Origin: Pseudomonadota bacterium
GTDB lineage: Bacteria; Pseudomonadota; Alphaproteobacteria; Micropepsales; Micropepsaceae
Direction of reading: 5' to 3'
Assembly (NCBI GenBank): GCA_023427355.1
Contig: JAEZBK010000230.1
Span: forward strand, 1-6,132
Length of the DNA stretch: 6,132 nt
The position numbers were made by a program, and so were the translations under genes. How positions within the stretch are numbered: position 1 is the first letter of the stretch; the number at the start of each line of letters is the position of its first letter. Below are positions 1 to 6,132 of this stretch, piece by piece. Below the pieces are notes generated by a model. The model ran no database searches. It was given only the letters and a program-made list of their open reading frames with translations, and was not told where the DNA came from.

Positions 1-1364
1 AGCATCTCGCGCATGCCGGGGCCGCCCTTGGGGCCTTCATAGCGGATGACGAGCACTTCGCCTTCCTTGTACTGGCGTTTGTCGACACATTCGAAGCAGG
101 CTTCCTCATTGTCGAAGACGCGCGCCGGGCCCACGAAGCGCAGCCCCTTGAGGCCCGCGATCTTCACGATGGCGCCATCGGGCGCCAAATTGCCCTTGAG
201 CGAGACGACGCCGCCGGTGGCGGAGAACGGGTTGCTGGTGGGGCGGATGACGTCCTGATGTTCGTTGAACTTCACCTTGGCCAGGTTCTCGGCCATCGTC
301 CGGCCGGTGACGGTCATCACATCGCCGTGCAGGTAGCCGCCATCCAGCAGCGCCTTCATCACCAGCGGGATGCCGCCCGCCTCGAACAGATCCTTGGCGA
401 CATACTGGCCGCCGGGCTTGAGGTTGCCGATGTAAGGCGTCTTGCGGAAGATTTCTCCGACATCGAACAAATCAAACTTGATGCCCGCCTCATGCGCCAT
501 GGCGGGCAGGTGCAGCGCGGCATTGGTCGAGCCGCCGGTGGCGGCGACCGCCATGGCGGCGTTCTCGAAGGCCTTCCGGGTGACGATGTCGCGCGGGCGG
601 ATATTCCTGGCCAGCAAATTCATCACCTGCTCGCCTGCCGCCGCGCAGAGCGCGTCGCGGATTTCGTAAGGGGCGGGCGCTCCGCAGCTATAGGGCAGCG
701 CCAGGCCGATCGCCTCGGCCACCATCGCCATGGTGTTGGCGGTGTACTGGCCGCCGCACGATCCGGCGGACGGACAGGCAACACGTTCCAACTCGTCGAG
801 CGTATCATCATCCATCTTGCCGACGGAATGAAGACCGACAGCCTCGAACAGATCCTGCACCACGACATCCTTGCCGCGGAACTTGCCGGGGAGGATCGAG
901 CCGCCATAGATGAAGATGGACGGCACGTTCAGGCGGATCATTGCCATCATCATGCCCGGCAGCGACTTGTCGCAGCCCGCCATCGCCACCAACGCGTCAT
1001 AGGAATGGCCGCGCATGGTCAGTTCCACCGAATCCGCGATCACGTCGCGCGAGGCCAGCGAGGACTTCATGCCGGCATGGCCCATGGCGATGCCGTCGGT
1101 GACGGTGATGGTGGTGAATTCGCGCGGCGTGCCGTGCGATGCGGCCACGCCCTTCTTGACCGCCTGCGCCTGGCGCATCAGCGAGATGTTGCACGGGGCC
1201 GCCTCGTTCCAGGCGGTGGCCACGCCGACCAGCGGCTGGTGAATCTGTTCCGTCGTCAGGCCCATGGCGTAGAGGTAGGAGCGATGCGGCGCGCGCTCGG
1301 GCCCCTCGGTGACGTGGCGGCTGGGAAGCTTGGACTTGTCGAACGTGCCCATTTGAACCTTCAT
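1..1364 (-). CDS. ilvD: Dihydroxy-acid dehydratase, C-terminus cut by window edge
   Basis: IlvD dehydrates 2,3-dihydroxy-3-methylbutanoate and its ethyl homologue to 2-oxo acids, the third common step of valine and isoleucine synthesis (also feeding leucine and pantothenate), in the cytoplasm. The 454 visible residues carry the three cysteines expected to bind the Fe-S cluster: C58 in PCNISL, C131 in AGCDKSLPG (the IlvD/Edd signature, with K133) and C203 in GSCGGQYTANTM. TVTDGIAMGHAGM (about 88-99) and ATGGSTNAALHLPAM are also typical. The family is about 560-575 residues, so roughly 110-120 residues, including the second family signature, lie off the left edge. The sequence is closer to the short actinobacterial/plant-like branch than to Edd; that is inference. 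The start is uncertain. ATG at 1364 gives MKVQM, with AGGA only 2 nt upstream or a GGGGG run 10 nt upstream. ATG at 1352 has AAGG at a good 5-nt spacing. The gene is divergent from katG. A weak promoter-like pair (TTGAGA at 1454-1449, CAATAG at 1432-1427) is not convincing. Confidence 0.95.
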   Translation of the reverse strand, partial: MKVQMGTFDKSKLPSRHVTEGPERAPHRSYLYAMGLTTEQIHQPLVGVATAWNEAAPCNISLMRQAQAVKKGVAASHGTPREFTTITVTDGIAMGHAGMKSSLASRDVIADSVELTMRGHSYDALVAMAGCDKSLPGMMMAMIRLNVPSIFIYGGSILPGKFRGKDVVVQDLFEAVGLHSVGKMDDDTLDELERVACPSAGSCGGQYTANTMAMVAEAIGLALPYSCGAPAPYEIRDALCAAAGEQVMNLLARNIRPRDIVTRKAFENAAMAVAATGGSTNAALHLPAMAHEAGIKFDLFDVGEIFRKTPYIGNLKPGGQYVAKDLFEAGGIPLVMKALLDGGYLHGDVMTVTGRTMAENLAKVKFNEHQDVIRPTSNPFSATGGVVSLKGNLAPDGAIVKIAGLKGLRFVGPARVFDNEEACFECVDKRQYKEGEVLVIRYEGPKGGPGMREM

Positions 1365-1373
1365 TTTCCTGAT

Positions 1374-1416
1374 ACCCCCTCCCCCTCCCCGCGATGCGGT
1401 GGGGTCAGGTCCCTGA
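1374..1416. repeat. GC-rich palindromic patch upstream of ilvD
   Basis: A C-rich run is followed by CCGC (1389-1392), loop GAT, GCGG (1396-1399), extended past a bulged T by GGGG. Next comes a short perfect inverted repeat, TCAGG (1405-1409) and CCTGA (1412-1416), separated by two bases. The patch lies in the presumed 5' leader of ilvD. It could be a remnant of a palindromic intergenic repeat or simply a leader hairpin. I see no leader peptide rich in branched-chain codons, so classical attenuation is not supported. The sequence between this patch and the katG operators (about 1417-1539) holds nothing I recognise. Confidence 0.3.
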
Positions 1417-1539
1417 ACGGGCAGGACTATTGCCGCGACGCCGGGGTTTCTCAAGGCGGATTGGCAGATGGCTGTCCCGCTTGCCATTGCCTTGATGGAG
1501 CAGGACTTGTTGCGCGACGGGCCGGGGTGGATAGCCTAG

Positions 1540-1556
1540 TTGAGAATTATTCTAAA
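1540..1556. promoter_or_regulatory. Fur-superfamily-like operator, upstream copy (katG box 1)
   Basis: The 17-bp sequence TTGAGAATTATTCTAAA is an inverted repeat centred on T1548: AGAAT, T, ATTCT pairs perfectly, and the outer TT/AA also matches. It differs at one defined position from the Irr iron-control element core as I recall it (TTTAGAA, three bases, TTCTAAA), and it also resembles the 7-1-7 PerR/Fur layout. It sits just upstream of the katG -35 hexamer. The AGAATTATTC core is repeated exactly 44 bp downstream. The pattern is seen in the sequence; the regulator is inferred and no regulator gene is in the window. Confidence 0.55.
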
Positions 1557-1560
1557 CCGC

Positions 1561-1591
1561 TTGACAGCCGCCCCAAAGCCAATATTAGAAT
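1561..1591 (+). promoter_or_regulatory. katG promoter, sigma-70 type
   Basis: A perfect -35 hexamer, TTGACA, lies at 1561-1566. Possible -10 elements are TATTAG at 1583-1588 (16-bp spacer, 4 of 6 matches) and TAGAAT at 1586-1591 (19-bp spacer, 5 of 6 matches). Either would start transcription near 1595-1600, giving a leader of about 20 nt that contains the strong Shine-Dalgarno GAGGGAGGA at 1605-1613. The -10 region is embedded in operator box 2, and box 1 abuts the -35, so a repressor bound here would block RNA polymerase. Confidence 0.65.
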
Positions 1592-1600
1592 TATTCCAGA
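1584..1600. promoter_or_regulatory. Fur-superfamily-like operator, downstream copy (katG box 2)
   Basis: ATTAGAATTATTCCAGA shares the exact 10-base core AGAATTATTC with box 1 and keeps the same central symmetry, though the right arm is degenerate. It matches 11 of 14 defined positions of the Irr-like consensus as I recall it. It overlaps the katG -10 and the likely transcription start, a position expected for repression. Centre-to-centre distance to box 1 is 44 bp, close to four helical turns, so both sites would lie on roughly the same DNA face. Confidence 0.5.
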
Positions 1601-1606
1601 TTTTGA

Positions 1607-3766
<2,160 letters not shown>

Positions 3767-3792
3767 GCCGCCCTGCCCTGAAGGAAAAGAAG

Positions 3793-3824
3793 AAGCCCCG
3801 GAGATCGCTCTCCGGGGCTTTTTT
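3793..3824 (+). terminator. Intrinsic terminator of katG
   Basis: A perfect 12-bp stem (3793-3804 with 3809-3820, AAGCCCCGGAGA pairing with TCTCCGGGGCTT) has the 4-nt loop TCGC and runs into TTTT at 3821-3824, so the U tract is six bases including the stem end. It lies 26 nt past the katG stop. The opposite strand after the stem reads CTTCTTTTCC, so weaker termination of leftward transcripts from the convergent PEBP gene is also possible. Confidence 0.92.
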
Positions 3825-3829
3825 CTCGA

Positions 3830-3848
3830 GCCCGGCATTCCGCCGGGC
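3830..3848. repeat. Small hairpin after the katG terminator
   Basis: GCCCGGC (3830-3836) and GCCGGGC (3842-3848) form a perfect 7-bp stem around ATTCC. There is no T tract on either side, so it is not a second intrinsic terminator. It may be part of the structured element immediately to its right. Confidence 0.45.
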
Positions 3849-3850
3849 GA

Positions 3851-3990
3851 CCATCCGCCAGGCATCCAGCGTCCTTCCCCCTTCGATGCGCAGAATCAGG
3901 AAGGGGGAGTTCGGTAGCGACAGCGTACCGAACGTCGCAACGAGGTGTCGGCTAATTCGGCCGACCCGAGCTGTGACGGATGGGGGGAAG
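3851..3990. repeat. Multi-hairpin intergenic element, probable palindromic repeat
   Basis: Several nested inverted repeats fill the convergent gap. CCATCCG (3851-3857) pairs with CGGATGG (3977-3983). CCCCCTTC (3877-3884) pairs with GAAGGGGG (3900-3907), or alternatively CTTCCCCC (3874-3881) pairs with GGGGGAAG (3983-3990). GTTCGGTA (3909-3916) and TACCGAAC (3926-3933) form a perfect 8-bp stem with a 9-nt loop. GTCGGC (3947-3952) pairs with GCCGAC (3960-3965). On the minus strand the left end begins with a CCCCCCATCCGTCACAGC-type string, which to me resembles GC-rich palindromic repeats dispersed between genes in alphaproteobacterial genomes. The repeat identity is inference from memory; the inverted repeats are directly visible. 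No convincing ORF or T-tract terminator is seen inside. Confidence 0.45.
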
Positions 3991-3995
3991 ACACA

Positions 3996-4574
3996 TCAGC
4001 GATGGAAGAGGCCGACCAGGACGGCCTTGCCCAGCACATGGCCTTCGGAGGCCTTGGCGACCTCGTCGCGCGTGGCGGTTTCGGTGAGCGACAGCTTGGT
4101 GTCGAGCGCAAAGAGCTGCACGACATAATGGTGATACTTGCCCGCAGGGGCACCGGGGCCCGCATAGCCGCTGCGGTTGCGGTTCATCGGCTGGATGGTG
4201 CCGTCAGGCAGCTTGGTGGCGGTCGGCAGGTTGGCGGGCAGCGAGGTGGCGGTGCCCGGTATGTTGAAGGCCAGCCAGTGCAGATTGTCGGTCATGCCGC
4301 GGCCCGCCGCGACGTCCAGGTCGTGGAAGATCAGGACGAAGCTTTGCGTGCCGGCGGGGGTGTTCTTCCAGGCCAGCGGGAAGGAACCGGCAGGCTGCTT
4401 CTCGGCCGCTGCGGTGTATTGGTTGGGGATCACGCCGCCATCGGGAAATGGCAGGTCAATGAACTCCATCGCGGGCGGGCGCGGGCCCGGCGGCGGACCA
4501 GGGGGCGGGGTCTGGGCAAGGCTGGGAGCGGTCGCGGCGAACAGCAGCGCGGCGGCCAGGACAAGGTGGCGCAT
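3996..4574 (-). CDS. Exported PEBP / YbhB-YbcL family protein
   Basis: The product is a 192-residue member of the phosphatidylethanolamine-binding protein family (YbhB/YbcL-like). Bacterial members have no settled biochemical role; some affect kinases or proteases, but nothing here tells which. Residues 1-20 form a Sec signal peptide (MRH, a hydrophobic core, then SLA before Q21), so the protein is probably periplasmic. A proline-rich linker (about 22-35) follows, then the PEBP fold. Family motifs are SFVLIFHDLD (78-87), NLHWLAFNIPG (97-107) and GYAGPGAPAGKYHHYVVQLFALD-type sequence at 137-158. These supply the acidic residue, His and Gly-Pro that line the anion pocket in the family. The ATG at 4574 is chosen because it starts the signal peptide and has AGAGGA 5 nt upstream; an in-frame extension to 4655 would place about 27 charged, unrelated residues before the signal peptide and would read through the upstream region. 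The gene is convergent with katG and lies behind its own upstream terminator. Confidence 0.9.
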   Translation of the reverse strand: MRHLVLAAALLFAATAPSLAQTPPPGPPPGPRPPAMEFIDLPFPDGGVIPNQYTAAAEKQPAGSFPLAWKNTPAGTQSFVLIFHDLDVAAGRGMTDNLHWLAFNIPGTATSLPANLPTATKLPDGTIQPMNRNRSGYAGPGAPAGKYHHYVVQLFALDTKLSLTETATRDEVAKASEGHVLGKAVLVGLFHR

Positions 4575-4579
4575 GGATA

Positions 4580-4585
4580 TCCTCT
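4580..4585 (-). promoter_or_regulatory. Shine-Dalgarno that fixes the PEBP gene start
   Basis: On the minus strand AGAGGA is followed by TATCC and the ATG at 4574, an ideal 5-nt spacing. This supports the short start with its signal peptide over the longer in-frame reading. Just upstream, CGAAA (4589-4593) and TTTCG (4597-4601) form a small inverted repeat around TCG that could be a leader hairpin or a weak operator. No clear -35/-10 pair is visible between it and the terminator at 4651-4690. Confidence 0.7.
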
Positions 4586-4650
4586 TTGCGAAATCGTTTC
4601 GACTGGATGGCGCGAAGATGACATTTGCGTTGGTTCTGTCCAGAGGCCCG

Positions 4651-4690
4651 GCCAAAAGAATCAGCCCCGCAGGCTTTCGCCCGCGGGGCT
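4651..4690 (-). terminator. Intrinsic terminator of the glycine-zipper gene
   Basis: Read on the minus strand, AGCCCCGC (4690-4683) pairs with GCGGGGCT (4670-4663). The inner GGGC...GCC bases extend the stem past a mismatch around GAAA. Downstream the minus strand reads TGATTCTTTTGG, an interrupted T tract. The opposite strand has no T run after the stem, so the direction is leftward, ending transcripts of the 4715-5059 gene before the PEBP gene. The weak T tract may allow some readthrough. Confidence 0.7.
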
Positions 4691-4714
4691 GGATTTCGCG
4701 CAGGCGATAAAGGC

Positions 4715-5059
4715 CTAGCGCGGGTTGTAGTAATGGCGTTTGCCGTTGCGATCCACATAGTAGGACCGCTCATTGGCGGCGGCACGCTGGGCCGCAGCGC
4801 GGCGGGCCTGGGCGGCACGCACGCGATTGCAGTTCTGGGTGCGGCCGACATAGTTGCCGAGGAAGCCGCCCGCCACGCCGCCGACCGCAGCCCCGGCGAT
4901 ATCGCCGCCGATCAAACCGCCGGCCAATGCGCCCACGCCAGCACCGACGACAGTTTCGGTGGTGTGGTCACGGCCCGTGCAGGCATCGGCATAGGCCGCG
5001 CTGGTGCCGAACGTCAGGGCCAAAGCCGAAGCCGCCACAATCTTGCCAAAGAATTTCAT
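4715..5059 (-). CDS. Small exported glycine-zipper protein
   Basis: The product is 114 residues of unknown specific function. A Sec signal peptide covers about 1-24 (MKFFGKIVAAS start, hydrophobic core, AYA before D25). The centre (about 38-73) is a glycine zipper of the 2TM / 17-kDa surface antigen type: repeated small-xxx-small spacing (GAGVGALAGGLIGGD, then AGAAVGGVAGGFLG) in two hydrophobic segments separated by a single Asp at 53, as expected for a membrane-inserting hairpin. Two cysteines, C27 and C77, flank the zipper and could form a disulfide in the periplasm; C27 has no canonical lipobox. An Ala/Arg-rich stretch (81-95) leads to a Tyr- and Arg-rich tail, RSYYVDRNGKRHYYNPR. Such proteins usually sit in the envelope. 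The start has AGGAG with 6-nt spacing. The gene lies 56 bp after the OYE stop with no terminator between, so cotranscription is plausible; a terminator follows it. Confidence 0.85.
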   Translation of the reverse strand: MKFFGKIVAASALALTFGTSAAYADACTGRDHTTETVVGAGVGALAGGLIGGDIAGAAVGGVAGGFLGNYVGRTQNCNRVRAAQARRAAAQRAAANERSYYVDRNGKRHYYNPR

Positions 5060-5115
5060 CGCGCTCTCCTCTTGAGACGTTGGGAGGAAAACGGGACTGG
5101 CGGGAAAAACGTTCC

Positions 5116-6132
5116 CTACGCGTCCAGCGCGGGATAGTCGGTATAGCCCTTCGCTCCGCCCGCATAGAATGTCGCGGTATCCCAGGCATTGAGCGGCGCG
5201 CCCTTTGCGAATCGCTGGGCAAGGTCGGGATTGGCGATATAGGCCTTGCCGAAGGCCACCGCATCGGCCCAGCCTTCGTCCAGCGCCCTTTGCGCGCTTT
5301 CCAGCGTGAAGCCTTCATTGGCGATATAGACGCCGCCGAACGCATCCTTCAGGCGCGGGCCGATGCTTTGCGGATTGGTGATCGGTTTGGGGCGGCCCTG
5401 GCTGTCCACCGGCTGTTGCGCCGGATCGAAGACATATTCGCGCGACGCGATCCAGGCGAGTTTGCGGCGGCCCAGTTCGCGCGCGACATAGGTGAAGGTG
5501 CCCAGGCGGTCGCTGTCGCCCATGTCATGGCTGTCCATGCGCGGCGCCAGGTGCATGCCGACACGATCCGCTCCCCAGACGTCTGTGACGGCATCGGTGA
5601 CTTCGAGCATCAGGCGCGCGCGCTTCTCGATGCTGCCGCCATAGGCGTCGGTGCGATGGTTGGTGCTGTCCTGCAGGAACTGGTCGAGCAGATAGCCATT
5701 GGCGCCATGGATGTGCACCGCATCGAAGCCGGCCGTCTTCGCGTTCTGCGCGCCTTTGCGATATTCGGCGATGACGCGCGGGATTTCAGCGGTTTCGATG
5801 GCGCGGGGCGTTACATATTCGCGCTGCGGCCGCAGGAGCGAGACATGGCCCGCAGGCTTTATGGCGCTGGGCGCTTCGGGGCGTTCGCCGTTCAGGAGCT
5901 GGGGATCGGAGATGCGGCCGACATGCCAGAGCTGCAGCGCAATGCGCCCGCCCGCGTCATGGACGGCCTTGGTAACCTTCTTCCAGCCCTCCACCTGCTC
6001 GTCGGACCAGATGCCGGGCGTGGCTTCATAGCCGACGCCGCGCGGGGTGACGGAGGTGGCTTCGGTGAAGATCAGGCCCGCGCCCGCGCGCTGGCGGTAA
6101 TATTCCACGGCGAGGTCGGTGGGGACGCGGGT
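5116..6132 (-). CDS. Old Yellow Enzyme family alkene reductase, N-terminus cut by window edge
   Basis: This is an FMN-dependent ene-reductase of the NemA/OYE family, which uses NAD(P)H to reduce activated C=C bonds (enones, maleimides, some nitro compounds) in the cytoplasm. The visible 338 residues begin TRVPTDLAVEYYRQRAGAGL; about 25-35 N-terminal residues, including the usual PMTR segment, lie off the right edge. The GTG at 6108 is internal and not the true start. Counting from the first visible codon, Q67 in ALQLWHVGR contacts flavin in the family. H142 and N145 in HIHGANGYLLDQFL are the substrate-anchoring pair and Y147 is the proton-donor position. STNHRTDAYGGSIEKRARL (156-173) is diagnostic, as are IANEGFT, DAVAFGKAYIANPDL and the C-terminal FYAGGAKGYTDYP. 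Unusual: in VGMHLAPR, H194 replaces the Arg that most OYEs have before the (S/A)P motif near the flavin. NemA itself is only a relative, so no symbol is given. Confidence 0.93.
   Translation of the reverse strand, partial: TRVPTDLAVEYYRQRAGAGLIFTEATSVTPRGVGYEATPGIWSDEQVEGWKKVTKAVHDAGGRIALQLWHVGRISDPQLLNGERPEAPSAIKPAGHVSLLRPQREYVTPRAIETAEIPRVIAEYRKGAQNAKTAGFDAVHIHGANGYLLDQFLQDSTNHRTDAYGGSIEKRARLMLEVTDAVTDVWGADRVGMHLAPRMDSHDMGDSDRLGTFTYVARELGRRKLAWIASREYVFDPAQQPVDSQGRPKPITNPQSIGPRLKDAFGGVYIANEGFTLESAQRALDEGWADAVAFGKAYIANPDLAQRFAKGAPLNAWDTATFYAGGAKGYTDYPALDA

Noticed and set aside
1..1364. 6-phosphogluconate dehydratase (Edd) or a sugar-acid dehydratase as an alternative to IlvD.
   Set aside because: The motif wording (PCNISL, GCDKSLPGMMM, PSAGSCGGQYTANTM) fits dihydroxy-acid dehydratase better; the missing C-terminus keeps a small doubt.
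1531..1556. Possible OxyR site upstream of katG, prompted by ATAG at 1531-1534.
   Set aside because: The spaced ATAG/CTAT pattern expected for OxyR does not continue; the symmetry present is centred on T1548 and fits a Fur-family box instead.
4575..4655. N-terminal extension of the PEBP gene to a start at 4655.
   Set aside because: It would bury the signal peptide after about 27 charged residues and begin at the edge of the upstream gene's terminator. The ATG at 4574 has an ideal Shine-Dalgarno.
3945..4718. A 257-codon plus-strand open frame opposite the PEBP gene.
   Set aside because: It is an antisense shadow with low-complexity Gly/Arg content, and it crosses a terminator and the PEBP start.
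5102..5116. Small inverted repeat GGGAA/TTCCC at the OYE stop codon considered as a terminator.
   Set aside because: The stem is only five base pairs and no T tract follows on the minus strand.

Overview
The window is GC-rich DNA, compactly coded, with Shine-Dalgarno sites and Sec signal peptides typical of a Gram-negative bacterium. The protein types (a short-form dihydroxy-acid dehydratase, KatG, a glycine-zipper protein and an OYE of a His-for-Arg subtype) suggest an alphaproteobacterium. That assignment is inference from protein style; no rRNA or other phylogenetic marker is present.

Layout from left to right. Positions 1-1364 (minus strand) hold most of ilvD, the dihydroxy-acid dehydratase of branched-chain amino acid synthesis; its C-terminus lies off the left edge. 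A 254-bp divergent intergenic region (1365-1618) follows. It has a GC-rich palindromic patch near ilvD and a clear katG promoter framed by two copies of an A/T-rich inverted repeat that looks like a Fur-superfamily (Irr- or PerR-type) operator. katG (1619-3766, plus) is complete and is closed by a strong intrinsic terminator. A 229-bp convergent gap (3767-3995) also carries several hairpins that resemble a palindromic intergenic repeat. On the minus strand come a secreted PEBP/YbhB-family protein (3996-4574), an intrinsic terminator, a small exported glycine-zipper protein (4715-5059), and an Old Yellow Enzyme-type alkene reductase (5116 to the right edge, N-terminus missing).

The genes are mostly housekeeping and stress functions. 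KatG removes hydrogen peroxide. Its divergent neighbour IlvD has an Fe-S cluster of a kind that peroxide and superoxide damage. The OYE homologue reduces electrophilic alkenes. A shared oxidative or electrophile stress theme is possible but not demonstrated. I found no mobile element, CRISPR array, tRNA or rRNA, and no evidence of a new multi-gene system. The most interesting signals are the tandem operator pair at katG, the multi-hairpin element downstream of katG, and the Arg-to-His change at a normally conserved flavin-contact position of the OYE protein.
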